Of a stretch of 64,000 bases of DNA, positions 1 through 8,718 are shown one piece after another. A program made the position numbers and the translations under genes. The notes below the pieces were generated by a model. That model was not told where the DNA came from. It did no database searches and was given only the letters and a program-made list of their open reading frames with translations. The DNA is taken from NCBI GenBank assembly GCA_900466475.1, contig UBMI01000022.1, positions 62,001 to 126,000 of the forward strand, given 5' to 3'. Positions within the stretch are counted from its first letter, which is position 1; the number at the start of each line of letters is the position of its first letter. Source of the DNA: Hyphomicrobiales bacterium (GTDB taxonomy: Bacteria; Pseudomonadota; Alphaproteobacteria; Rhizobiales; Rhizobiaceae).

Positions 1-419
1 ATATCAATGGCGACATCCGCCAGCCGAAAGGCTTGATCATGTGCAATCCGAAAGCCCAAGCCCTCACGTGCGATAATGTCGACGACCGTTTGGAGATGGC
101 GCCGTTGACGCTCGGTCTGGACCGCCTGTCCCTCCCAATAGTCGAAGACCACATCGCGCCCTCGGCGGAAAACTGCATAGGCGCCGCTTTCGCCTATGAC
201 CGCCTTGACGGGCCAGGCGCGAACAATGTGCTCACACCAACCGGCAGAACCGCCAGTGACCGGAATAACCGCAATACCGGCATCGTTCAGATCCCAAAGC
301 ACCTGATAGGTCTCCGGGAGCAACTGTCCGTCGGTCGTCAGCGTGTCGTCAATATCGGTGAAGAGGTAACGCACGCCCCGAAGCTCGTCAGCAGATGGAG
401 TTCGATCAACAAATGTCAT
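1..419 (-). CDS. HAD-superfamily phosphatase, 3' end outside window
   Basis: About 139 N-terminal codons are visible. HAD motif I (DIDDT) lies at residues 22-26 after a short N-terminal extension. A motif II-like segment (VTGGS) follows near residue 54. This is the layout of a type IIB phosphatase acting on a phosphorylated small molecule in the cytoplasm. The ATG shares one base with the TGA of the DeoR gene upstream (TGATG), so the two are translationally coupled and this is the last visible gene of the ugp operon. An inferred role is dephosphorylating an intermediate of glycerol-phosphate metabolism. The substrate cannot be read from the sequence, and the cap and C-terminal motifs are outside the window. 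Confidence 0.8.
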   Translation of the reverse strand, partial: MTFVDRTPSADELRGVRYLFTDIDDTLTTDGQLLPETYQVLWDLNDAGIAVIPVTGGSAGWCEHIVRAWPVKAVIGESGAYAVFRRGRDVVFDYWEGQAVQTERQRRHLQTVVDIIAREGLGFRIAHDQAFRLADVAID

Positions 420-1201
420 CAATTTTCCTCGCCGCTTGTGACGATTTCGACGCCGCTTGCGGCAAGCGCTTGCCGGATCTGCGGTTCGCCCGGCAAGCGA
501 TCCGTGTAGAAGCGGTTGAGTTGTTTGAATGGAGCGACGCGAACAGCCGCCGTGCGCTCCCATTTGCTGACGTCGGCCGCGAGAAAGCGCGTCTGCGAAT
601 TCTCGATCAGAGCATTGGTTATCTGCGCCTCACCGTAGCTGAAATCCATGATACCGTTAGTCGCACTCAGTGCACCGGCACCAAAGACCGCATAGTTGGC
701 GTAGAATTTCTCGATGAACTTGATGACGTCAGCGCCAACCACGTCGCGGTCGTCGTGACGTAGCAAGCCACCCGTCAAATGCACTTCGACGCTCGGCGCG
801 TCGCAGAGCGTAAGCGCCACATGGATATTGTTGGTCACGACGGTCAGCCCCTTGTGGTCGCGCAGTGCTTCGGCCACGAACTGGACGGTGCTGCCGACCC
901 CGAGAAAGACGGTCGAATCCGGACCGATATCACTTGCCAAGCGTCTGGCGATCGCCCGTTTGGCGCGCTTGTTCAACTGCGCTCGTGCATTGAGCGAGAT
1001 ATTGCTGCCCTCGATCGGAAGATCCACTCCACCGTGAAATCGCCGTGCAAAACCAAGGTCGCACAGCGTATTGATGTCGCGGCGTATCGTCTGCGTCGTC
1101 AGGTCGTATCGACGCGCAAGCTCCTCGATAAACTGGGTCCCTTCACTCTCGATCAACGCCAGGATTTCACGCTGTCGCGCCGAGATCATGCGCTGCGCCA
1201 T
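419..1201 (-). CDS. DeoR/GlpR-family transcriptional regulator
   Basis: This 260-residue protein has an N-terminal DeoR helix-turn-helix (about residues 6-57), ending in the family's FHGG turn. A DeoR C-terminal sugar-phosphate sensor domain follows, with the typical GVGST loop and a VVTNN segment. Start: the ATG at 1201 has a GGGA Shine-Dalgarno. It sits at the promoter-distal end of the ugp-like operon, 9 bp after the phosphodiesterase gene, so it probably represses that operon and responds to a phosphorylated metabolite such as glycerol-3-phosphate (inference from the GlpR family). Candidate binding sites are the GTTCRAATGAAC palindromes at 6300-6313 and 6446-6457. Confidence 0.9.
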   Translation of the reverse strand: MAQRMISARQREILALIESEGTQFIEELARRYDLTTQTIRRDINTLCDLGFARRFHGGVDLPIEGSNISLNARAQLNKRAKRAIARRLASDIGPDSTVFLGVGSTVQFVAEALRDHKGLTVVTNNIHVALTLCDAPSVEVHLTGGLLRHDDRDVVGADVIKFIEKFYANYAVFGAGALSATNGIMDFSYGEAQITNALIENSQTRFLAADVSKWERTAAVRVAPFKQLNRFYTDRLPGEPQIRQALAASGVEIVTSGEEN

Positions 1202-1210
1202 CGGCTGTCC

Positions 1211-1963
1211 CTACTTTAGAAAGAGGCTCGGATCATCGGTTATCACACCTGTCAGCCCTGCCGGCCAGAAGGACGTCAGCAGGCGGGGGTCGTTGCATGT
1301 CCATGCGCGAACTTTGATGCCGCGACTTGCGGCCTCTTCCAGGAATCCGATGCTCAGCGATTTATAAAGGAGATGGATGGTCTTCGCCGGCACAGCTGCA
1401 AGTCGGTCCACCCAGTCCTCGGGAAGCTTGCTCCAGAGCATGGCAAGATCATAGTTCGCATCCAGCGTATGCATCGCCCGCAATGCCTCAGGATCGAAGC
1501 TCGAGATCATCACTTGCGTATGCGCTGCGCGACTTTGGAGATGCTCATGGACCGTTCTCGTCAGCTGCTCGAGCGACGTCTGATGCGGATGCTGCTTGAT
1601 TTCGACATTGATGTTGAGACCAAGGCGGCCCAGTTCCGGTACGACATCGGCAAGCAGCGGGATCTTTTCTCCCTTGAATTCCTCGCCGAACCACGAGCCT
1701 GCATCGATCCCGGAGAGATCGGCGGCTGTCATATGCTTGAGGTGTCCCTTCGAAGAGGAGCAGCGATCGACCGTTACGTCATGAATGACGACGGCGGTTC
1801 CGTCGCCAAGTAGCGCCACATCCAGTTCGACCCACTCTGCGCCCTGGTCGGCTGCCGCCTTGAATCCGGCGATCGTGTTTTCGGGCGCGACAGCGGATGC
1901 GCCGCGATGAGCCTGGATTTCTTTTTTGGCCACGTCCGAAGCCAATATATGCTGTGTGATCAT
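1211..1963 (-). CDS. ugpQ: glycerophosphodiester phosphodiesterase
   Basis: Predicted to hydrolyse glycerophosphodiesters to glycerol-3-phosphate and an alcohol. The GDPD signature is intact: HRG near residue 19, PENT shortly after, the metal-binding ExD pair (VELDV) and an HD (VIHDV). A second metal-binding Glu is in NVEIK. The length of 250 residues is usual for the cytoplasmic UgpQ class, and there is no signal peptide. I chose the ATG at 1963 over an in-frame GTG six bases upstream because a GAG Shine-Dalgarno lies 8 bases before it. Its place behind the ATPase gene of a Ugp-type transporter matches the known ugpBAEC-ugpQ association and supports glycerophosphodiester or glycerol-phosphate as substrate. 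The symbol is by family and context. Confidence 0.9.
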   Translation of the reverse strand: MITQHILASDVAKKEIQAHRGASAVAPENTIAGFKAAADQGAEWVELDVALLGDGTAVVIHDVTVDRCSSSKGHLKHMTAADLSGIDAGSWFGEEFKGEKIPLLADVVPELGRLGLNINVEIKQHPHQTSLEQLTRTVHEHLQSRAAHTQVMISSFDPEALRAMHTLDANYDLAMLWSKLPEDWVDRLAAVPAKTIHLLYKSLSIGFLEEAASRGIKVRAWTCNDPRLLTSFWPAGLTGVITDDPSLFLK

Positions 1964-2020
1964 GTTCACTTCTCAAAATAAAGTTCAGTATTGTCGAAGT
2001 CGTGCTTGCGCGGCTTCGGG

Positions 2021-3073
2021 TCAGAGATCGTCCGTTCGCCTGCCTGTCTGGCGATTGAAGGGATGGATGGATGCAACGCGAATATAAACCGGGATTTTGG
2101 CGGCTTCGCTAAAATCAGGTCTTCCCGGAACGGTCACAATGGCGGTCTGATTGCTTTCGTCCAAGCGGATGTGCAAATGGCTCTCGCCACCGATCGGCTC
2201 AAGGAGTTCGACTATTGCATCGAGACGGATAGACGGTTCGCTCGGCTTCTCCGTGAATATGTCATCGGGTCGAATACCGAGCGTATCCGTCGCATCCGGC
2301 AGAGTGAGCAGACCATCGCCGTCCGCTCGCCTGACCAGTTCGAGTGGCAGAATGTTCATCGGCGGCGAACCGATGAAGCTCGCGACAAAGAGGCTAGCGG
2401 GACGATCATAGACGTCGACCGGCGTGCCGACCTGTTCGACGAGACCGCCATTCATCACCACGAGGCGATCAGCCAATGTCATGGCCTCCAGCTGATCGTG
2501 CGTGACATAGATGCTGGTCGTCTTCAGCCGACGTTGTAGACGGCGAATTTCCACGCGCATCTGTACGCGCAGCTTGGCATCGAGGTTGGAGAGCGGTTCG
2601 TCGAACAGAAAGGCAGCAGGCTCGCGGACGATTGCGCGTCCCATTGCGACACGCTGGCGCTGACCGCCGGACAGCTGACGCGGTTTGCGCTCGAGCATCG
2701 GACCGATCTCGAGGATCTCGGCAACCTCGGCAATCCGGCGATCGATCTCGGTCCTCGGCGTGCCTCGATTCTTCAGACCGTATTCAAGGTTCTTGCGAAC
2801 ACTCATATGTGGATAAAGCGCATAGTTCTGGAAGACCATGGCGATGTCCCGTTCGGCAGGTTCCGCCTTGTTGACATTGCGTCCGGCGATCTGGATCTCG
2901 CCGTCGCTGACTGTTTCAAGGCCTGCTATCATTCGCAACAAGGTTGATTTTCCACAGCCCGAGGGGCCGACCAAGACAATGAATTCGCCGTCCGCGACTG
3001 AAAGGTCGATACCTCTGACCGCGGGGACCGAACCATAGTTCTTCTTGATGTCAATTATATTGATCGCTGCCAT
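2021..3073 (-). CDS. ugpC: ABC transporter ATPase, UgpC/MalK type
   Basis: This 350-residue CUT1-family ATPase powers the adjacent permeases. Walker A is GPSGCGKST near residue 36, followed by the Q-loop (VFQNYALYPH), the LSGGQRQR signature, Walker B (FLFDEPLSNLDAK) and the switch His (VTHDQ). A C-terminal OB/TOBE-like domain extends from about residue 235. It starts 3 bp after the permease gene ends and is followed by the phosphodiesterase. It is the only CUT1 ATPase in the first 57 kb, and the neighbouring CUT1 system at 6856-9984 has none. It could therefore serve more than one transporter; multitask CUT1 ATPases are known, but here this is inference. Confidence 0.93.
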   Translation of the reverse strand: MAAINIIDIKKNYGSVPAVRGIDLSVADGEFIVLVGPSGCGKSTLLRMIAGLETVSDGEIQIAGRNVNKAEPAERDIAMVFQNYALYPHMSVRKNLEYGLKNRGTPRTEIDRRIAEVAEILEIGPMLERKPRQLSGGQRQRVAMGRAIVREPAAFLFDEPLSNLDAKLRVQMRVEIRRLQRRLKTTSIYVTHDQLEAMTLADRLVVMNGGLVEQVGTPVDVYDRPASLFVASFIGSPPMNILPLELVRRADGDGLLTLPDATDTLGIRPDDIFTEKPSEPSIRLDAIVELLEPIGGESHLHIRLDESNQTAIVTVPGRPDFSEAAKIPVYIRVASIHPFNRQTGRRTDDL

Positions 3074-3076
3074 TTT

Positions 3077-3925
3077 TTATTTCTCCGTTTCGACCAAGCC
3101 CTTAACGAAAAGGCGCTGCATGGCGACGATGACGAGGACAGGGGGAAGTGCTGCCAGGATGACGGCTGACATGACAAGGTTCCAACGCGGCTCGGCATCG
3201 GCCACAGCCGCCATGCGCTGAATTCCCATCACCACAGTGTAAAGGCTCTGATCGGTCGTGATGATCAGTGGCCAGAGATACTGGTTCCAACCGAGTACAA
3301 AGAGGATGATGAAGAGCGCCGCGATATTGGTGATCGATAGCGGCAGGAGGATATCCCAGAAGAATTTCATCGGCCCTGCCCCATCGACCCGCGCCGCCTC
3401 CATCAACTCATCCGGTACGGTGAGAAAAAACTGGCGGAACAGGAATGTCGCTGTTGCCGACGCGATCAGCGGGACGATCAGCCCGCCATAATTGTTGAGC
3501 ATGCCGAGGTCGGCGACGACCTTGTAGGTCGGCACGATACGCACCTCGACCGGCAACATCAGGGTGATGAAGATCATCCAGAACGCCAACGTCCTGAACG
3601 GGAACCTGAAATAGACGATGGCGAAGGCCGACAGGATCGAGATCGCAATCTTGCCGACTGCAACACCGATCGCCATGATCAGGGAATTGAGCATCATCGG
3701 GCCAATGGGCGGGGCGCCGGCATTCGTCATGCCGGCCGTCAGCATCGTGGAATAGTTCTCGATCATATGCGTGCTCGGCGTCAGCGGCACGACCCCGGAC
3801 AGAAAGTCGTTAGGCCCGTGTGTCGATGCGATGAAGGCGACATAGACCGGGAAGACCACGACGACGACGCCGACGATCAGAACCAGATGCGCAAGAAGAG
3901 TTAGGAAGGGGCGATTTTCGACCAT
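3077..3925 (-). CDS. ugpE: ABC transporter permease, UgpE-like
   Basis: Inner-membrane CUT1 permease of 282 residues with about six hydrophobic segments. The cytoplasmic EAA loop (EAARVDGAGPMKFFWD) sits at the usual distance from the C-terminus. I chose the ATG at 3925 because a GAGG Shine-Dalgarno lies 9 bases upstream; the frame can be read from a TTG at 3940 but without a good ribosome site. The stop of the preceding permease is 11 bp upstream and the ATPase follows after 3 bp. In Ugp systems this partner pairs with UgpA to form the channel. Substrate is inferred from the neighbouring phosphodiesterase. Confidence 0.92.
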   Translation of the reverse strand: MVENRPFLTLLAHLVLIVGVVVVVFPVYVAFIASTHGPNDFLSGVVPLTPSTHMIENYSTMLTAGMTNAGAPPIGPMMLNSLIMAIGVAVGKIAISILSAFAIVYFRFPFRTLAFWMIFITLMLPVEVRIVPTYKVVADLGMLNNYGGLIVPLIASATATFLFRQFFLTVPDELMEAARVDGAGPMKFFWDILLPLSITNIAALFIILFVLGWNQYLWPLIITTDQSLYTVVMGIQRMAAVADAEPRWNLVMSAVILAALPPVLVIVAMQRLFVKGLVETEK

Positions 3926-3936
3926 CGTCGTTATCC

Positions 3937-4821
3937 TCAATACTGTACGCGCCGCTCGATGAATCGGAACTGGATTGCTGTCAGGGCGACGACAATCAGC
4001 ATCAGGATCACGGATTGGGCGGCCGAAGAGCCTAGGTTAAGTCCGATAAAGCCGTCGAAATAGACTTTGTAGACAAGGATCTCGGTCGCTCGCGCGGGAC
4101 CGCCTTGCGTTGTTGCATGGATGATGCCGAAGGTGTCGAACATCGCGTAGACGATGTTGATCACGACGAGATAGAAGGTCGTAGGCGAGATCAGCGGGAA
4201 GACGATCGTCCAGAAGCGCTTGACGGGACCCGCGCCGTCAATGGCGCCCGCCTCCTGCAGGGACTGCGGCACGGATTGGAGTGCTGCCAGGAAAAACAGA
4301 AAATTATAGGATATCTGTTTCCAGGTCGCAGCGATGACGATGAGTGCCATCGCATCGTTGGGATTGATCAGATGGTTCCAGTTGACGCCCATCGATCGCA
4401 GGAGATAGGCGACAATGCCGATCGACGGATTGAACATGAACCACCAGAGGATGCCCGCAATCGCCGGCGCAACCGCGTAGGGCCAGATCAGGAGCGTCGA
4501 GTAAAGGCGCGAGGTGCGCAGCACCCGGCCGGCGGCAGCCGCCAGTATCAAGGCGATCGACGTTGACAAGCCCGTCACCAGAACGGCGAAGAGCAGCGTG
4601 TGGCCAAAGGCATCGAGATAGAGCGGATCGGCGAACAGGCGACGGTAGTTATCAAACCATACGAAGCTCGTTTTGAAGCCAAAGGCGTCCTGGCGCAGGA
4701 ATGACTGCCAGAACGCGGTTGCGGCCGGCCAAAGAAAAAAAACTATTGTCACAAGGATCTGCGGGGCAATCAGCAGATAAGGGAGAAGCTTGCCCGGAAA
4801 GACAGTCCGTTTGGTTTGCAT
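3937..4821 (-). CDS. ugpA: ABC transporter permease, UgpA-like
   Basis: Inner-membrane CUT1 permease of 294 residues. It has a short basic N-terminus, then a first transmembrane helix (LLPYLLIAPQILVTI) and five further segments. The EAA loop is EAGAIDGAGPVKRFW, a slight variant of EAARIDGA. The ATG has a GAGGG Shine-Dalgarno. It is separated from the binding-protein gene by 64 bp that hold a strong stem-loop (4851-4878). The heterodimer partner (UgpE-like) follows directly. Confidence 0.92.
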   Translation of the reverse strand: MQTKRTVFPGKLLPYLLIAPQILVTIVFFLWPAATAFWQSFLRQDAFGFKTSFVWFDNYRRLFADPLYLDAFGHTLLFAVLVTGLSTSIALILAAAAGRVLRTSRLYSTLLIWPYAVAPAIAGILWWFMFNPSIGIVAYLLRSMGVNWNHLINPNDAMALIVIAATWKQISYNFLFFLAALQSVPQSLQEAGAIDGAGPVKRFWTIVFPLISPTTFYLVVINIVYAMFDTFGIIHATTQGGPARATEILVYKVYFDGFIGLNLGSSAAQSVILMLIVVALTAIQFRFIERRVQY

Positions 4822-4850
4822 GAGCCCTCACGTCCCGATGGGTTGATGGG

Positions 4851-4878
4851 CGAAGGGCCGGCATGAACCGGCCCTTCG
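4851..4878 (-). terminator. intercistronic stem-loop after ugpB
   Basis: An 11-bp perfect inverted repeat (CGAAGGGCCGG / CCGGCCCTTCG) with a 6-base loop lies between the binding-protein stop and the permease start. It has no U-run, so it fits a 3' mRNA-stabilising or partial-termination element better than a full terminator. It would let the binding protein be made in excess over the permeases. Confidence 0.7.
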
Positions 4879-4885
4879 GTGGGGA

Positions 4886-6211
4886 CTACTGATTGGCGGA
4901 CTGGAAGTCGCGCAGCTGTTCGTTGCCGCGTGTGACGACGGAATCGAGCGCTTCCTTGGCCGTCTTCTTGCCTGACAGAAGCGCGGCGAATTCATCATCG
5001 ATGATGCCGCGAACCTGAACGTAATTGCCAAAACGGATGCCCTTGGAATTCTCCGTCGGGGTCACGCGCGTCAGTTGCTTGATGCCGATGTCCGAACCAG
5101 GGTTCTTTGCGTAATAGCCTTGATCCTGGCCGAGCTTGTAGGCCGCTTCGGTGATCGGCAGGTAGCCGGAGAACTGGTGCCAGTCGGCCTGAACCTCAGG
5201 CTTTTGCAGATAGGTGTAGAACTTTGCGACACCCTTATATTCCTCCTCTGGCCGTCCCTTCAGCGTCCACAGCGTGGCGCCGCCGATGATGGAATTCAGA
5301 GGCTGCTGGATGACATCATTATAGTAGGGCAGAGTGGCAAAACCGACTTCGAAACCCTTGGCATTGTTCACGACGCCAGCCCGGCCGGCCGATGAGTTCA
5401 TGTACATGGCGCATTCCTGCGAATAGAACATCGGCGGGGCATTGTCGCCGCCGCCGGGACCGCCGAACTTGAACAGGCCTTCGTCCTGCCACTTCTTCAA
5501 ATTGTCCCAATGACGCACCGTCAGGTCATTGTTGAAGGTGAACTCTGCATCGAGGCCGCCAAAACCGTTGGCCTTGGTCGAATAGGGCTTGTCGTGCAGC
5601 GCATTGAGGTTCTCAGTCTGAATCCAGGAGATCCAGGCGCTGGTGAAACCGCATTTGGCCGCACCCGACTGCATGATCTTGCGGGAAAATGCCTCAACAT
5701 CGGCCCAGGTCTTTGGCGGCGTTTCCGGATCAAGGCCCGCCTTTTTGAAGATATCCTTGTTATAATACATGATCGGGGTCGAAGAATTGAACGGCAGGGA
5801 CAGGACGTTGCCGTTCGTGTCCGAATAGTATCCGACGACCGGGGCGATGAACTGGCTCTGGTCCCAAGCCTCGCCTTCGTCTTTCATGAGCTGATACACG
5901 GGATAGATCGCGCCTTGCGCGGCCATCATCGTTCCTGTTCCAACCTCGTAGACCTGGACGATCGCCGGCTGCTGGTTGGCGCGAAAAGCAGCAATGGCGC
6001 CGGTCAGGGTTTCGTCATAGGTGCCCTTGAAGACGGGAACGATCTCGTAGTCGCTTTGCGACGCGTTGAACCCCTTGGCGATCTCCTCCAGTTTTGCACC
6101 GTTCTCGCCACCCATCGCATGCCACCATTGAATCTTGGTTGCCGCCATGGCCGGCGCGCTCAAGGACAGGCTCAGCAGGCCCGCGGATAGATAACAAGCA
6201 GCCTTATTCAT
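4886..6211 (-). CDS. ugpB: ABC transporter substrate-binding protein, UgpB-like
   Basis: Periplasmic binding protein of 441 residues. It has a Sec signal peptide (residues 1-23, cleavage after APAMA). The mature N-terminus, TKIQWWHAMGGENG, is the hallmark start of UgpB proteins. Internal features also fit the family: PFNSSTPIMYYNKDIFKKAGLDPE and GGATLW. The ATG at 6211 has a GGAG Shine-Dalgarno 6 bases upstream. It is the first gene of the operon. The divergent space upstream carries two GTTCRAATGAAC palindromes. The likely ligand is sn-glycerol-3-phosphate or a glycerophosphodiester, from family resemblance and the operon's phosphodiesterase. Confidence 0.93.
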   Translation of the reverse strand: MNKAACYLSAGLLSLSLSAPAMAATKIQWWHAMGGENGAKLEEIAKGFNASQSDYEIVPVFKGTYDETLTGAIAAFRANQQPAIVQVYEVGTGTMMAAQGAIYPVYQLMKDEGEAWDQSQFIAPVVGYYSDTNGNVLSLPFNSSTPIMYYNKDIFKKAGLDPETPPKTWADVEAFSRKIMQSGAAKCGFTSAWISWIQTENLNALHDKPYSTKANGFGGLDAEFTFNNDLTVRHWDNLKKWQDEGLFKFGGPGGGDNAPPMFYSQECAMYMNSSAGRAGVVNNAKGFEVGFATLPYYNDVIQQPLNSIIGGATLWTLKGRPEEEYKGVAKFYTYLQKPEVQADWHQFSGYLPITEAAYKLGQDQGYYAKNPGSDIGIKQLTRVTPTENSKGIRFGNYVQVRGIIDDEFAALLSGKKTAKEALDSVVTRGNEQLRDFQSANQ

Positions 6212-6299
6212 CTCTCACTCCCAATGTTGATCCGTGGAGCCTCCCGCTCCGAATGCGACGCAAACCCTACCAGCTGACATTCATATTGCAATCAATTAA

Positions 6300-6313
6300 T
6301 GTTCAAATGAACA
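6300..6313. promoter_or_regulatory. candidate DeoR operator, proximal site
   Basis: TGTTCAAATGAACA is a perfect inverted repeat of six bases around AA, about 90 bp upstream of ugpB. A variant copy lies at 6446. A weak minus-strand promoter-like pair (TTGAAC, 15-base gap, TATGAA) overlaps and follows the site. The DeoR gene of the operon is the obvious candidate ligand. Confidence 0.5.
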
Positions 6314-6445
6314 TCCGTGTGAGAGTAACGCTTCGACGGGCTCGCCAAAGTTAAAGAAATTCGGGAAAATCGCGGTGGGCTTCGTGCTTTTCGGACGATC
6401 TCACACATCTTGCCGACATGGATGAACCTTGACAAAAAGACAGAC

Positions 6446-6457
6446 GTTCGAATGAAC
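6446..6457. promoter_or_regulatory. candidate DeoR operator, distal site
   Basis: GTTCGAATGAAC matches the core of the proximal site with one base changed, 146 bp further from ugpB. Paired, spaced sites of the same sequence suggest DNA looping by a DeoR-family repressor, which is known for this family. Confidence 0.45.
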
Positions 6458-6855
6458 ATATGGCAGATATCGAAATGGCAGGATGCGCCGCTCGCCGTTT
6501 CGAGCTGCCTAACTGGTCGGGAACGCAAGCCGCGCGCCGATTCGTAACGATTGGCCGGTGACAAAGAGGTGTGCCGGAGCTCAGATCACGCAAATGGCGG
6601 ATAGTCGCAGTTCAGGACGCAGAACCGGTCAGACCGCCCACACCCGAGTGGTCCCTTCAGGGCCGACGTTCGTCCGCGGCCCGATCTTCCCTATTCCAAG
6701 CGCCACCGGGATCGATCTTGAAATCGCCCCCACTTCTTCCGAGCGAAACCGCGGTTCGGCGGATCTGCGCCCATTCAGGTACGAGCCCGATTGAGACGAG
6801 CGACAGAAGGAGCAGTCACAGATACGCAACCGCAAACAATCAGCCATTTGCCTCG

Positions 6856-7728
6856 CTATTTGCCGACGCCTTGGCTGAGCCCTCTGACGAACTGCCGCGA
6901 GAAAATCACGTAGAGGGCGACGAGTGGCACGACGCCAAGCGTCAATGCGGCAAGAAGGGCCGGATAGTCGCTGAGAAACTGACCGACAAACTGCTGAACA
7001 CCGAGCGTCACAGTCTGGTTGGCCTTGCCAGGCGCCAGGATCAGCGGGAACCAGAGGTCGTTCCAGACCGGCAGCATGGTCAGCGTCGCGACTGCAGCAA
7101 GGCCGGGCTTGACCACTGGCAGCACGATGCGGAAGGTGCGGAATTCGCCCGCGCCATCCATGCGCGCCGCTTCCTTGATCTCCGTCGGCACGGTGCGGAA
7201 ATAAGCCATCATCAGGGTGACCGCGATCGGTATGCTCATCGCCGTATAGACCAGGATCAGCGCCGTCAGCGTATCGACGAGGCCCCATGTGATCATGATC
7301 TTCAGGATCGGTACGGTGCCGAGGCGTATCGGCAGCATGATGCCGACAACGAAAAGCGCGGCGATCACTGGCGTGATCTTCAGACGGTATTCCGTCAGGC
7401 CGTAGGCGGCGAGCGCCGAAAGGACCACAGTCAACACGATCGTCGAGACCGTAACGATCAGGCTGTTGCGATAGTTCAGCAAGAAATTGCCACGGGTGAA
7501 GACACGAATATAGCCGTCGACGCCGAAGGTCGCCGCCGTCGGCAGGTCGAAGGGACCGCCGAAAATGGCGGGTGTCGTCTTGAACGAATTCAGAATGACG
7601 ACGCAGATCGGGCCGAGCGCCAGAAGCACGAAGAAGATGAGGAGCCCGTGGACGATGAGCCGGTCGAGCAACATGCGGTGGCGGCTCGTGCCGTAGAAGG
7701 TGGAACTGACCTTGCTGGAGGATAGCAT
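6856..7728 (-). CDS. CUT1 ABC transporter permease (second)
   Basis: Inner-membrane permease of 290 residues of the MalG/UgpE class. It has a first transmembrane helix at about residues 24-45, an extracytoplasmic loop, then five more helices. The EAA loop reads EAARMDGAGEFRTFR. The ATG has a GGAG Shine-Dalgarno 8 bases upstream. It lies 12 bp behind the other permease gene and is the last gene of a three-gene transport operon; no ATPase gene follows. The substrate is probably an amino sugar or other carbohydrate, judging from the divergent catabolic genes at 10181-13966 (inference). Confidence 0.9.
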   Translation of the reverse strand: MLSSSKVSSTFYGTSRHRMLLDRLIVHGLLIFFVLLALGPICVVILNSFKTTPAIFGGPFDLPTAATFGVDGYIRVFTRGNFLLNYRNSLIVTVSTIVLTVVLSALAAYGLTEYRLKITPVIAALFVVGIMLPIRLGTVPILKIMITWGLVDTLTALILVYTAMSIPIAVTLMMAYFRTVPTEIKEAARMDGAGEFRTFRIVLPVVKPGLAAVATLTMLPVWNDLWFPLILAPGKANQTVTLGVQQFVGQFLSDYPALLAALTLGVVPLVALYVIFSRQFVRGLSQGVGK

Positions 7729-7740
7729 CTGTTCCGCTCC

Positions 7741-8628
7741 CTAGATCTGATGGGCCTGGAGGCGGCGCTGGACCAGCCAGAAATAGGCGCCGGTCACGAG
7801 AAGAATGATGACGAAAATGACTGTTGCCACCGTCGCGCCGAGATCGAGATCGGCGACCTGGCCGCTCGATCCGAAGAAGGTTCGGTAAAACAGCGTCCCG
7901 AGAATATCGGTGCTGTAGTTCGGACCGGGGGCGGATCCGTTGAGCGCAAAGATCAGGTCGAACCCGTTGAAGGTCCAGATATAGGTCAGGATGACGATCA
8001 GTCCGAACTGCGGAGCAATCAGCGGGAACTTGATATTCCAGAAGATCCGCCAGTTTCCTGCGCCGTCGAGACGGGCGGCCTCGATGATATCTTCGGGGAC
8101 GGCAAGAAGCGCGCTGTAGAGAAAGAGCATGGGTATGCCGACATATTGCCAGACCGACATCAGCGAGATCGTCGGCAGGGCCGTCATCTCGTTGCCGAGC
8201 AGCGGGAAGCCGACGAGGCCCCAGAGCGGATTGATGATCAGCCGCCAGATGAAGCCGACGATGACGACCGAAAGTGTGGCCGGTACGAAGAGCAGCGTAC
8301 GGTAGATGCCCTCGGAACGACCGAGAAGCCCCGATGTCAGAAGCCCGGCCATCAACAGGCCGATCGGCACTTCGACGATCAGGTGAATGAGGAAGAATTC
8401 GCAATTGTTCATGAGCGCGTTCCAGAAACGGGCGCTCGTGACCGGATGCGTGAAGAGATAATAGTAGTTTGCCAGCCCCACGAACACGCGACCACCGGGG
8501 CTATCCGTATCGAAGAAGCTCATGACGATCGATGCCGCGAGCGGCAGAACGGCGAAGGCGAGATAGATTGCGAGCGCTGGCAGCACAAACAGAAAAAGGC
8601 TCCAGCGAGCCGTCGCAGGACGTGTCAC
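7741..8628 (-). CDS. CUT1 ABC transporter permease (first)
   Basis: Inner-membrane permease of 295 residues of the MalF/UgpA class. The first transmembrane helix is at about residues 10-35, and the EAA loop is EAARLDGAGNWRIFW. The start is a GTG at 8628 with a GGAG Shine-Dalgarno 7 bases upstream. The 90-bp gap to the binding-protein gene contains a 13-bp stem-loop. It pairs with the permease at 6856-7728. Confidence 0.9.
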   Translation of the reverse strand: MTRPATARWSLFLFVLPALAIYLAFAVLPLAASIVMSFFDTDSPGGRVFVGLANYYYLFTHPVTSARFWNALMNNCEFFLIHLIVEVPIGLLMAGLLTSGLLGRSEGIYRTLLFVPATLSVVIVGFIWRLIINPLWGLVGFPLLGNEMTALPTISLMSVWQYVGIPMLFLYSALLAVPEDIIEAARLDGAGNWRIFWNIKFPLIAPQFGLIVILTYIWTFNGFDLIFALNGSAPGPNYSTDILGTLFYRTFFGSSGQVADLDLGATVATVIFVIILLVTGAYFWLVQRRLQAHQI

Positions 8629-8678
8629 CCGGTATCTCCGTAGTCTCGGCGCCGGGGTAGGCCGGCGGGTATCGGAAG

Positions 8679-8709
8679 CCTCGCATACCGGGACAGCCGG
8701 TACGCGAGG
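8679..8709 (-). terminator. intercistronic stem-loop after binding-protein gene
   Basis: The arms CCTCGCGTACCGG and CCGGTATGCGAGG form a 13-bp stem (one G-U pair in the transcript) with a 5-base loop, between the binding-protein stop and the permease start. There is no U-run. It is placed like the element after ugpB. Confidence 0.7.
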
Positions 8710-8718
8710 GGCTCTTTC

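Larger units (their letters stand above)
6212..6855. other. intergenic region between two minus-strand transporter operons
   Basis: These 644 bases hold no gene I can support; the open frames here are short and lack ribosome sites. The part next to ugpB carries its probable promoter and two similar palindromes (described separately). The part nearer 6855 is the 3' side of the next operon. I see no clear intrinsic terminator after the permease that ends at 6856. Confidence 0.6.

Noticed and set aside
6571..8404. Very long open frames on both strands over the permease genes at 6856-8628
   Set aside because: They are antisense or out-of-frame shadows of the two permeases. Their products are low-complexity, Arg/Asp-rich and match no family.
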